DNA from: Alitta virens
Taxonomy: Eukaryota > Annelida > Polychaeta > Phyllodocida > Nereididae
Length of the DNA stretch: 64,000 nucleotides
NCBI GenBank assembly: GCA_932294295.1
Contig: OW028580.1
Location: 32,992,136-33,056,135 of the forward strand
Direction of reading: 5' to 3'
Made by a program: the position numbers and the translations under genes. Numbering within the stretch: the first letter of the stretch is position 1; every line of letters starts with the position of its first letter. Positions 44,966 through 57,143 of the stretch are shown piece by piece. The notes beneath the pieces are model-generated. The model was not told where the DNA came from. It searched no databases and saw only the letters and a list, made by a program, of their open reading frames with translations.

Positions 44966-47327
44966 TAGACAAATTTTAAAATAGAGGACTGACTGCAAGT
45001 TAGTTATTGATATTTAGCTAATAATAACTGGAATTTTATCCTCTATATTTTTTTATTAACAATAAGCCAACTAGACATTTAGAGTATTTACTGCAAATAT
45101 AAAGCATGGTAAATATGATATTGTTCTCTTCAAAGGCTGATCAATAAGAATTCCAGCTCAGTGCAGAGAGGTGGCAGTGGCGGACGTGACTCTTGTCGTT
45201 CTCTATCTATCGATCGCCCCGCCCCCTCCCTTTTTTTGGCTTGGAGGGGGGCGGGAATCCAGCTAACTGCAGCATCCTGCAAGAACTGCGTCTCTGCAAT
45301 TAGACCATGGAGCCATCAAAATCTGATCAGAGCATGTAATACAACTGTTACCAGCTGTTTTAATGCAATCCATACAAGAACAGACTATACCTATATTGGT
45401 CTATTATTGCACCTAGCCCTAATGAATGTTTTTTTTATTTTTTGCGGTTATGTCTTCCCGTACACCAAGCAGGTGGTTAAATAAGTCAAATCCCAACTTT
45501 AAAAACAAAAACCCTATATAATAAGTATATTTCCATTGCAGTGATGTAGTTTGCCTAGTCATCATTAGTCATTGTAATTTTTTTCTTCAAGAAATTTGGG
45601 TTTTAATTATTGATTGGGTAAAATTTCACGTTAAAAGGTGACCAAAAACTCATTATCTGAATATGCTGTAACTTGGGCCTTGGCTTCCACCTGCTTACAT
45701 AAGGCCTATTACATATTCTCAACAACCATGTATAATACTCAAGTGCCCAAAACCCCATATTTCAAGTAGTGACCATAGCAGCGCATGGTAGGCTGCATAG
45801 GAGATCATGGTTATTGGGCTGGCCAATGAGAAGCCAGCCTGGGACCTACTTACCGACCGTGACATTGACCTTCCCTCAAAACAAGGTCAATGTCAGGATC
45901 CAACTCAGAAGTAGCGCTAGCTGCGCGTGCAATGTGTGCTGTGACATACAGGGCTCTCCCTAAGATAAAATCAATTAAACATACAAGTGACATATTAAAT
46001 GTTATTTTGAATTAATTTTAACTAATTATGCAACAGAAGAAATCTGAGACATGCATTTAACGACCCCTAAATAAGCCAAACTCCTTGAAATCTGCTAAAA
46101 ATGAAATTGATAGCTTGTACATGAAGTACTCCATTGTTTGATGATGTCATAGAATTATGTGTACAATTATAGTGGTAGCTTGTGATGTCATGACTGCCAG
46201 AAAAAAAAAGCCTGAGCAGAGGTCACTCAGTGCAGTATTTTTAGTGGTAATTATAAACTACGTTTTAGGGGATATAAAAGCCTGGAATCCCTCTTGTTTG
46301 AGTTGCGTTGAGTATATCCTTTGATATAGGCAAAAATGTAGAGTCGTAGGTATGTGGAGTTGACTGGTATGATTATCACAGGTCTGACTCTATCTACTCC
46401 AGGCCCACTCTAAAGTACAGTGAATTATTTGTTAGGTTAACAGTTGGCTTAGGGCTAGGTCTAGTCTACACGTATCTTTTTATAAAAAGAAAATCATACA
46501 TTGTGAGACATTTTGATTGCATAGGCTTAACAACTAATAGATGCTGCCTGCTGTGATGTATTTGGGCCATGCAGTCTGGCCAGTTGACCACAGTGGCGGA
46601 TTCAATGCAACATTGAGAGGGGGGGGGGTGTGATACATGTATGATAAACATGACAGATAGGCTATAGATCTAATTATTATTTGAGTTATGATACCATGCA
46701 TTTTACTCCATATAGACCTATAAAGTATTAGCTGTTATAAATTATATAGATTGAATTTTATCGTAAGGGCTAAACTAATTTGCTGCCCCTCGGAACCCCC
46801 TCCTTTTCCCATCAAACTCTTAAAATAGCAATATCATTAACATAAGACAATTATAGTGAAGCTTCTTCTTTTTTGGCCGGTTTGGATGCTGACCGAGGCT
46901 CCAGCCTAGAATGCCTACTGCAAATATGGCTGTGAAATTAATAGCCTCTAGATACATCTATAGAGGCTAACAGGCCTATAGTAATTATGTGAATTTGATC
47001 AGTCATGAACCATCATATAATAAATGGCATTAGTACTAAAATAAATCCACTTAGTATTCAATACATGGAACTTTTGCATTGCCATTGATATTGTATTGAT
47101 CTATTAGCTTCTATTTAGAGTTCACTGATTGGGAGACGCACCCCAGAGGTCGCACTTCGCTGGGGGCGCTGCGACTAGCTGACAACGCGTTTACGCTTAG
47201 TAGTGTAGGCCCTTGGTGTTAAATAGTGTAAGAATTGCTCATAAGGTGATAAAGGCATGAGGCCTTGCATAAGTGTTCATAAGAACCTACTTAACAATTA
47301 CAGGGGTGGAGCCACTCAGATTTCAGT

Positions 47328-47340
47328 GTTGCATAGCAAC
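47328..47340. promoter_or_regulatory. X-box-like site (RFX motif)
   Basis: GTTGCATAGCAAC is a near-perfect RFX X-box palindrome, about 890 bases upstream of the macro-domain gene start; a second half site GTTGCTAGGC follows. Functional relevance is unknown. Confidence 0.35.
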
Positions 47341-48214
47341 AGTTGCTAGGCAAAGCATTTTCCTTAGCAACCAGCATCAACGATGCAGTTTCTGAACAAT
47401 TGTGTGGTGTTATGATGTCTGTATCTTGGCAGATTAGGCAGATCCCAGCCATAGGTCGCACTTGCTTTGGTAGATTGCAGCGCCTCCTATGGATAACAGC
47501 ATGCATCAGCGAAAAAAAAGGCAAATTTTCTCTAATTTGCGGAGAAACCACTTGGCTTACCTACATTACTTTCCTTTTGGTGTTATTATACATTGCACGC
47601 TATTTTTTCCTGTTACAGACTTATACGGGAAAACTGATTATTCGCTCGGCTCACGCACTTGAGACACCAGCGTTTGTTGACATGCCAAAACATGATGGCC
47701 GTTTTCGCGTTGCCAGGGAAGCTGTTGCTTCGTTTTGCCAAAAAATACTCACTGGAACGTCAGCATTTACTTTATATGTGATCTAGTAACACTGAAGCGC
47801 TGAGGGTGAAGAAAACGGAAGAATGTGAGCGAGTTGGAAAAACCTGTGGTTCGGTGCGTATGCAAGTGCAACCAAATTTAATGCGCAAGACGCGATGCAT
47901 GCATATGCATGAGACTGAGTGAGTGAGAGGTACGTGTTTGTTGACATTGGCAGACGGTGTCACTTTCATCAGCAAGTTCACACCTGTCACTAGTAATAGC
48001 ACTATTGCTGAAATACGGTACACATAATGCAATTTTACATGTAATTTGTAAACGAAAGAAAGCATAATAATTATACTATTACTAATTTATTGATTAATAA
48101 TAATAAGATTTTATTTATTTTTTGCAGGACATCATAGCATGCAGAGTAATTGATGCCAACTAACCAAACGGTTTTGACTATTGTCCACAAAAAGGGTTGT
48201 GGCAGATTGCGACC

Positions 48215-51200
48215 ATGGCAGTGATGTCTGATTCTGTTGTGCTGACAGGACTGTCCCCGAACACTCCGCGGGAAATTATTGTCAATCATTTGAAGACAGT
48301 GACAAATGGAGGAAACAATATACAGTATCTGCTGTATCCATTTATCAATGATTTTACAACTGCAGTGGTCAAATTTAGAACAGCACAAGGTATACATTTT
48401 GTACAGTAAATCTTTAAACTTAAATGCAATAGTTATTTACGATTGTTATGCAGAACATTTGCCTAATTAATATATGCTGGCTTATTTACATTTAATTTGT
48501 AATATTTCTTTTTCGCAGGGGTTCATGATGTAGTTGTTCATCCGAATATTATTAATGGAACTAAGGTGAAAGTGAAAATGCTTCCTCCACAGGTTGGTAT
48601 AAAATAATATTACGCTGAATTGAAATACAAAAAAAAAAAAAATTTTGTATTTCATTATCCCCAGTGAAAGAAAACCAGGAAGTTGGCTTAGTGGTTAAAA
48701 GTACTGGTCAAATACTCTGAGCCCTGGGTTTGATTCTGAGCCTAGGTACTTTATGTCTTCTGTTGCAGGTGTATAGCAGATGCCATGCTGTGATAGACTC
48801 ATTCATCGTTGCATGTTTGCCCAACTTAAAGAAAAATTCAGAGCCCTTGAAGGAGCTGGGAGTGGAACTGGAGGCCAATATCAAAACAGGAGAAGTTCGA
48901 ATGACGGGATCTTTGCTTCAGTTACAATGCGCTCAGCATGTCATTCACCAAATGATGCTAAACCAGGTTAGTTACTGATAGATAAATACTATGTGATATA
49001 TTATTTCCTAACCCACTTTAATATGTCCACAAGGAATGCAAGTGGTTAACAGTTTGTCAGCTCCTGTGCAATCTGTCAGTTGGAATCAGTTTATCTCGAG
49101 TAATAGACCTCACTTGTCAGTCACTACTTAATTGGCAGTGCCTTGGGCCCTTTGAACTGTATGTGACAAATAACATGTCTATGTTTTCCCCCTGTCCCTC
49201 ATTAATCAACCCTTGTGAATGACAAGAACTTGCCATTGAGGGCTGCACTATCCTTATCATTTACTTTGACAATATTGTCTGACAGGGTGAAAACCAAGAG
49301 AGAAGACTTGTTTTCCACAATTCTGGACTAGGATCAAGTCAGGATGGACTCCTTAGCAGTACAGCAAGATCAAGTATTGAAAGTGCAAGATCTTCTGTTA
49401 ACATGGACATTCTCCAGTCTATTACAGCTCGGTCTTTAGACCTGGGACCTAACTTGACCAGTGCCCAGTTTCAACGACTTACTCAGAGCGGTCCATCTAT
49501 TATGAACACTGCGGTTCCAGACTGGCAACCATACGCTCCTCTGATTTCTACTCGTGGTAGCACGCTGAGGAATTCACAAGCGTCCACTATCAGTGATACG
49601 CTTAGACAGTCTTCTGCATCAACGAAATCGACTTTAATATCATCCAACAATTCCATGAATCTGTCAGCATCTCTTGCAGAAGTTGACCCAGATAAGTTAG
49701 AAGTTGACTCGCTAGTTTTTGATTATATCGTTCTGAAACACAGTGATCAAGTTCTTGGAGTCGAAGAGAAATATAATGTGAAAATGAAGTACAAGAGAAC
49801 AGGCATGAAAACAACCATTATGGTACGCATCTTATACGATTGAACCATTACCCATAATTTCAGAACTCAGAAAAACTTTATTCAACCAATCACATGAGGA
49901 AAAATGTAATTTACACATAATCTCTGTGACAAAAAAATTAATGATTCACCAATGAAGTACAATAGATATAAATTTCCATTAACATTTAAACTGTTCCGTC
50001 ATTTTGTAGGTGGCGCCACAGTCCATGGAGACGTCACATGACATCCAGGGTGGGAAAGATGAACTGATAAACTTATACAAGATAATTTTCTTTTCCGTCA
50101 AGAAAGAAGTGATTGCCATAGACCCTGATTCGATGAGAAAGGACTTGTTTAAAAAAGTTATGCATCAAATTAAGCAGGATTACAGCCAGGATTTGATTGT
50201 AGCAGAACCCACAGATTATACAATCATACTTCTAGGGAAGAACTTTTATGTCATGGCTGCCACTCAATACATAAAGAAGATGTTAGGTGGGAAAATAAAA
50301 CAATTACGGGATGAGAGGCAAGTCCAAACTGCCAGAGAAGACAAGCCAAAGATGGTCTATATGATGCACTCTGCACCAGTGTCCCCTGTTCCTAGTTCAT
50401 CTCCACCGGCCACTACAAAGTAAGTAGCGATGGTCAGTGGTTAGAAACATTGAGTGATTTAGGATTTGTTGGAGCCTTGCAGGTCAATTATAGCTTTTGT
50501 ATATCTGCGGAGGAGACAATGTTTGGGTTTGTAGACAGCCGCCTGAATGATCTAGTTAAAAAAGACCATCATAATAACTAAATGGTCCATCATATCAGAC
50601 TAATGTCTTTTGTCTTACTCTTTAATAGTTTTTCATAAATTTCTTGACGCAGATCAGCCTTGTCAAGTTTGAGATCGACAGGAATGACCAACTCCGTTGA
50701 GGAAATGTCGGGACTGATTGTAACGGGCAAACCCGCAACAACTCCTCGGAGCTCCTTGTCGAAATCTGGCAGCCTGAGAAGTAGTAGTGGGTCCCTTAAA
50801 GGAAGCATGAGAAGATCAGGCAGTTGGGACAAAGGGAAAGTGAAAGGAGGTCATGGGAAACCAAAAAGAGGTAATTAATGGGAAAGAAAGTGAGGTAAAG
50901 TGAAAGTAGATAAAGTGAAAGTGTAGGTAACTTGAAAGTGAAAGGAGGTAAAGTAGAAGTACGAAAAGTGAAAGTAGGTCATGGGATAGCACGTCAGTCA
51001 AGGTACCTATAGAAGTGAGACAATATGATAGTGATAATGCTGGGAAAACCTGGTGGATATTCAGGGAATTTAATATTCAGATACTAGGCATCTTTCCAAT
51101 GGCAGTGGATCACTCTCATAGTGAGCTTGCCTAGCATAGCTATGCTAAGAAGGAGGGCTTGCTATTACGTGTACCAATAAATTAAACTTATGTATTATTT

Positions 51201-54200
51201 CATCAGGTACTGAAGTCTTCTATGACTCCCTGGACCCCAGAAGGGCTGCGGAAGTAGGTCGGTCATCTGCAGTGGTCAGTCAAGACATGCTGCAAAGTGT
51301 GTTACTGGGCAAGCAGATGAACAAGCATTCGGCCGTGTCTTTTGAATTTGATACACCGGGTGGAGTCAAGGTAAATTCCACTGTATTACAGTAGATCATA
51401 TAATTTATCTTTATAATGGAAATTATGGCTGATAAACACGCTGTTTTTAGACCTTTGTTGAGCTAATTTTAGGGAATTTTTAAAATGTGTCTATGCCTGA
51501 ACTGATGCATAGAAAATGTGTTCATTATTTTATTGATTGCAAAAAAATTTGGCTAATTTTGCGAATTTATTTATGAATGAAGATGGAAAAGCATGCAATG
51601 ACGATGCTCAATACAATGTGATAATTTAATGCCTTAACTAGCACTGCATAATTTTGAAATAAAGTAATAAAAAAAAAAGTAAGGGAAAAGGGGAGTGGGA
51701 ATTGCCTGAAAAAATGCAGAAGTTCCTGAAACTAATTTTGTTAGGTCACACATAAAAAAAAAAAAATCAACTGTGTTTGACGCACAAGTTTTTGATCAAT
51801 TGGCCATAATTATAAGGTTAGTTGACCTCATTGTCATATTTGAATGAAGTAGTCACAAGATGAGGTGATAAACAATACATTGTAAATGTAAAAAAAAAAG
51901 TAAATGTGGTTCTATGTTATCACCGTCCAAGCAGTCTCAACTAACTTAACAATTACACAGTTGGCAGGCCTGTTCAAGCTTGAGCTTTTCTCAACTCCCT
52001 GGGGAGTATCCAGCCCATTACACATAATTACCTGCAGGGGCTAAGCACTTACAATTGCCATCAATACCTGTAGCCAAGTACCTGGATGGAATGGAGCAGA
52101 GAGTTACGGAGGATCTGATCAGTTCCTCCATGCCATGGTGGGGGCTTGAACCTATGTCCTACAATCTTTCATTTTGAAGGCGAGCACCTTAACCACTAGG
52201 CCACAGGACCTCTAATTATTTTCCTTGTAATTATCATATGATTATGCAAGACATATAATCAGGTTTCAGTTGAGACTGGGAACTTGACTGAGGAAGAGAT
52301 GGATGTCATTGTGAACCCAGCAAGAGAAGACCTTCATCTCTTAACAGGAATCTCGGAAACAATAAGCGAAGCTGCTGGACCTAACATGCAAAGAGAATGC
52401 ACTCAATATGTGGTTAAACATGGGAATATGAAGGTTGGTGCTTTGTCGTAAAGTTATCCTCATCTTGTCATAATCTTAGTCTTCAGTATCGTGCATTAGA
52501 TGCTGTTCATCCTATTCTATTATCTCTTTAAGGCAAAAATTATGATAAGGTGATAAGGATCCGCATTTCCATCTAGTCATGATATTTTGGTGCATATCTA
52601 AGATATGAAATAAGAACTATGTAGTATAGAGAGCACCTTTTCTAAGGCTTCAGAGGTAGTCCTAGCCTCTGCTGTTCACTTAGCCTGCACTCTTGTTTAC
52701 TATCAGACATTTGTTGCTGTGTTGTCAGGAAGAGTGTCTCGAACTACTTTAGAGGTTCCTAATCCTGGACATGACCAGATGCTAAGCGTGTGCAGCATTG
52801 AAACACTTGTAGTCACATTGGGGTGAAGAGGTTACGATGGTCCATTGTTTGCATCACTATCATCTATGCCATTGTGACATCACTAAGTTATTAAACTTGA
52901 GAAGGAGGCTGCATTGTCCACTTAGAGAATTTCCATAATCATAGTTTGTTCTTTCAATGCACTCCTTTGACTGTCAGTGTTATTATTACTTTAGGGATTC
53001 TCCCCTCTACAAAATGTGTAATATTTATGTCTTTTGTGAAACTATTAGATTGCAATTGTGAAAAATATATATGTCATCTCTGTAGAACACTAATTTCAAT
53101 CGCTCAGGTCTCTGATGTGATGCACACGGAAGCAACCGGTCAACTCAAGTGTTACTTCTTGGTCCATGCAGTCGGACCAATGTGGTGTCTCTACACTGAT
53201 AAGGAGAAATGTAAAGATGCCTTGACCGAAACCTACTTGAACAGTTTGATCTACAGCCAAAACGTCCTAAAAGCCAAATCAGTTGCCTTCCCTGCTGTCG
53301 GGACAGGTTAGTGTCAATTGTAAGATGAGATAAAACAGGACAAGACAAGACTAGACTAGATTTATTTTTTATTTTTTGGTTGGATTTCAGAGACCTCAGA
53401 TGGTAACCATTCAATTTTATTTCTGGAGTGTTATTTAAATAATCATCTCTTCAAAATTGCTAACAAACCTGAAAATTTAAACTAAAAAAACAACAACTTA
53501 TTAGTCCCTAATATTGTTGCAGTGAGAGTGAGTGTCACTGAGTGGCTTTATCTATTAAGCATGAATTAATGACTTCTGATTCCAACAGCTTCCATCTTAC
53601 ACTATGCTAATATCTCACCAATATGAATGGTGTTCATAATTGGTTTCTGGTTATTTAGAGCTTGATTGATGATTACAAAGTACTGAAAGCTTATTCTTTG
53701 ATATTCTCACATTTTTACCAATAATACAATCTAGTAAAATGTAAAACAAATCCCTGAAATTTAGACAGTGAAATTATTTTAAAAGAAGTTAAAAGAATGC
53801 TTTGCTTCTTTCCAGGAATGTTTGGAATTCCGCTTGGCATTTGTTGCCAAGCTGCGTACGTTGCCATCCAACAGTTTGATGCAATGAACGACTGGAGTCC
53901 TTTCCTCCAAGAGATCAAATTTGTCCATCAAGACGATAAAATGACGTCGGTCATGACTTTCATCTTCCAGGGCTTGTTACAAGAACCTGCTAATCCTTCT
54001 CCATCTTTGACGGAATTATTCGATCCAAATGTCAGTCTCCAAGGTCAAGGTGAAGGTCACGAGAGCATCAGGGCTTCCCTGGATGATGAGCAGCTGGAGA
54101 GCGTGAGATCAACAAACTTTTTGCAGGAGGTAATTTCTGCCCTTGACAAACAGTGGTAGCTAATATAAATGTGGAAAGTCTAATATAGATAATGGATGGT

Positions 54201-56221
54201 CTTATATGAGTTGCAGTAAATGAAATTTTCAATTTGTGCTAGTCAGATATAGCAAAAAACAACTGAACATCAGAACCAAATTTGTCACATGAAGTCTTGA
54301 AGAATCAGTTGTGAATATGTATATGTGTAATGTATTTTTGTGCTTCATTGCAGTTTGGATCGTTGGTGAGTTCAGCAAGATCCGATAACTCCAAAATAGA
54401 ACCAAAGAAAATTTCTGAGGTAGGATTTGATACTCTTGTGTCTAAACAAGTCGCCAAATGGGCTGTGCCAACAAGTTCTTTAATAGAATCAGAAGACTTC
54501 AGTGAGGTCCCCCATGCGCCCTTCAGACAAAATGAAGACACTTGGAATGACTTTATTGGGGGTACCTTAGAAGAAAACAAAAATGGAGGCACGAACACGG
54601 CCACCGAAGACTTTTTGGGTCATTTAGATAGTACTGACAAGAATCTCAGAGAACGTCTTGGAGATACTTCAAGATCATTGCAGAATGACACTCCAGAAAT
54701 AACTCCCGTTTTACCCATGAGCTCTATTGATGACTCACCACCGAGCAGCGAAAGGTCAGATATATTCACTAGCCCAAGGTCAGACAAGGTCAAAAGTTCA
54801 AGGTCCGGAAAAGGTCTCAAAACTAGGTCCAGGTCAAAAAGAACTAAAAGAACTACTTCAGAAGGTGCACATTCAGCAAAAAGCAACAAAAATGACAAAA
54901 CAGGAAGTAGAAGAATTGCAGCCTCGTTGTGGTCATCAAATGACCTTGAAGATGATAGTTACCATGGTGATGACCTTGCAGATTCTACTCATAGGAATGA
55001 TACTAGCAGGTCATTTAGGTCAATCCACCAAAATAGCCAAAAAGAAGACACAAGGGTTTCCATAGAATCTGGAACTTTAACAAGACTCTTTCAAGGAAAT
55101 TCCTCTGCTAGAACGCAAGATTCGGCCGATTGGAGTGATGTCCCAGCTCGACTCGCTACCCCAGACGTTCCGGCATCACCAGCGTTCGTTCTAGAACACC
55201 AAACTAGGTCACAAATGGAAGAATTTGATTCTGAGGGTGAGACAAAAGAACATGACGAAGATGATGAGATAGAAGGTGACCAAGGACAAAACGTGATTAT
55301 GGAACAACCATCCAACGGTAGAATGTTATTTGAAGTCAACCGAAAAATAAGACTAGCTGGATATCCCGACATTGGAACTATTGTCATTAACTACGACTTT
55401 CCTTCAGGAAAAATTCAAGTAAGCTATCCAACAAGTTTTTCATTTGTATAAAAACAATATATAAATTCTTCTTCATGTCTTTTTTTAGAATTTAGCACAG
55501 TTGAACAAGTGAACATATACTTTGATAAATTTAGTTGCTTTGAAGTCTTGGCCTCTTAGTCTTACCGCTAATTTGGGTCGATTTATGCAATAAAATTACA
55601 AGGAATTTATTTATAATAATATTTATTTAATAATGCAACTTAATCATGTTGGTGGTTTTCAAAAAAATAAAGCCTACATAATTGTAAAGTTTGTTCAACA
55701 AGTACATGTATTTGCTTTTTTTATTCTAGGGCATTTCATATGATAGTGCCTCATTCCAAGCTTATCTACCATACAACCAAGAAGGAAGAACGGTTTTAAC
55801 AGGATTTAGAAAAGCTTTTGAAGACTTGCGGACATTTGTAGTTCATAGAGATGGCCACAGAGGGCGCCTGGAGTGGGCTGATGTCGAGCACAAAACAAGT
55901 CTTGAAGAGGACAGCGAGGAGGGGTAATTATTTAATATAATGTTTCCTCATCCCACAAAACTCAATGTTAGACTCCTCTACATCTTTCCAGAACACAGCA
56001 AATCAGACTGAAATTTATAATTTCCATTCTAAGGTCAATGTACAATGTATTTCTAACAAACACATTTCGAGGTCTCTAATGCTTTAAAGTAAGCTCAGAT
56101 TGTACTGTCGTGGTTAAAAAGTTTGACTGTATTTATCATTTGACATTTTCTTTCCAGATATCCTGATGAGGATTATTTACTGAGAGTGAAAAACTGGTTG
56201 ATTGAAGAAGGCTATGGTTGA
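48215..56221 (+). CDS. Macro-domain protein with RRM/KH-like modules and a Deltex C-terminal domain
   Basis: Thirteen exons: 48215-48389, 48519-48592, 48769-48966, 49286-49822, 50010-50419, 50653-50870, 51207-51370, 52263-52433, 53108-53306, 53816-54129, 54354-55418, 55730-55923, 56158-56221. All junctions are GT...AG with matching phase, summing to 1260 codons. Start ATG is in ACCATGG. Order: RRM-like fold (VVLTGLSPNTPREIIVNHL, residues 6-80), KH-like segments (about 84-149, 250-330, 340-425), Ser-rich linker, one macro domain (about 575-760; MDVIVNPARED, AFPAVGTGMFGIP), long charged Ser-rich linker, and Deltex C-terminal domain (about 1144-1260; YLPYNQEGRTVL, WADVEHKTS, GYPDEDYLLRVK). No RING Cys/His cluster and no PARP catalytic domain is visible. 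Relatives are PARP9/PARP14 and DTX3L, which act in ADP-ribose and ubiquitin signalling. A non-coding first exon may end at the donor near 47928. Confidence 0.9.
48668..48745 (+). repeat. tRNA-derived SINE head in intron 2 of the macro-domain gene
   Basis: GTTGGCTTAGTGGTTAAAAG and CCTGGGTTTGATTCTG match A and B boxes. It ends close to the exon 3 acceptor. Confidence 0.55.
52140..52212 (-). repeat. tRNA-derived SINE head in intron 7 of the macro-domain gene
   Basis: On the minus strand GTGGCCTAGTGGTTAAGGTG and ATAGGTTCAAGCCCC are A- and B-box-like. Confidence 0.6.
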
Positions 56222-57143
56222 AGGTCGAACCCAAAGGAGGATATACCTATCTGTGAAATTTTAAAAACTGTGAATACTTAGCTAATAGTATGTGGAAGAA
56301 TGTGTCACAATTGTGTGACTCTCATTTGTCTATTGTGCCTTAAACATATTTGAAAGGATTTAATTTTATTATTACGAAATACTCTTGGCATTTATTAGCC
56401 TTAGCAAGATTCTACTTAATTTCTATTTACATTAGGCATGATAATGTATATTCAATGACAACAAAAATGCTTACATATGAACTTATTTTTATTTAATAAA
56501 CTTGCAATAAGTAAATTTCACATTCATATATACATATATATATATGTAAATTTTTTCACAAATTTCTTGTTTGTTCATAAAAAGGGGGGTTATCAAATAG
56601 GTAAATACATTCATATACCAAAAGAAAGTACTTGTTTCGCTTATAATAAGCATGAACTACACAGATTCAATTCAAAACTATTACATGATTATCTATCGCT
56701 TCATTGATATGTCAAAACAAATTGCTGCTATGTTGCTTATCAAGACCATTAAAAACACTGGTCAAACCATATCAAATTAAAGATACATTTTCAAGATTAA
56801 TTTAGTTGTGGTAAAATGCATTTAAAGATGCTCAACACTGTAAATTGTTGACAATAAAAATGATTAAAAAAATATACATGAATGTCAGAGAAATTCTGCA
56901 AAATATATAATAATAAGTTCAGTATCACAGTTAATTATTATCCATTCAATGATTGGATTATTATGAGTTTTAATATCACTTCCAAAGGCAAAATTCTCCT
57001 GTCATTGATTCATCTCATTACATGATGGTAGCTGTAACTTACGCTGTCTTATACAAGAAGTATTGAACCATGTTGCAGGAATGTCCACAATCGTATTGAC
57101 TGCATAGTAAGTCTTCATATTAAAGTCTTTAATAAGTCTTTAA
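56222..57143. other. Convergent 3' region between the macro-domain gene and GALC
   Basis: AT-rich 3' UTR-type DNA for both genes. No ORF is supported. Confidence 0.6.
56488..56500. terminator. Back-to-back poly(A) signals for two convergent genes
   Basis: TTTATT at 56488-56493 reads AATAAA on the minus strand (GALC side), and AATAAA at 56495-56500 serves the plus strand, about 275 bases after the macro-domain gene stop. One compact bidirectional 3' end is plausible. Confidence 0.4.

Larger units (their letters stand above)
36282..47300. other. Long intergenic region without supported genes
   Basis: Eleven kilobases of AT-rich DNA. Landmarks: a likely poly(A) signal AATAAA near 38054, SINE-like copies (38610-38760, 39745-39815, 43345-43530, 44840-44965), a (TA)n hairpin at 42263-42318, poly(G) near 40881 and poly(C) near 44563. 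Short ORFs lack domain-like composition or splice support. Confidence 0.55.

Noticed and set aside
47343..47786. 147-codon plus-strand ORF upstream of the macro-domain gene
   Set aside because: It starts without an ATG, contains no recognised domain and lies in probable promoter DNA.
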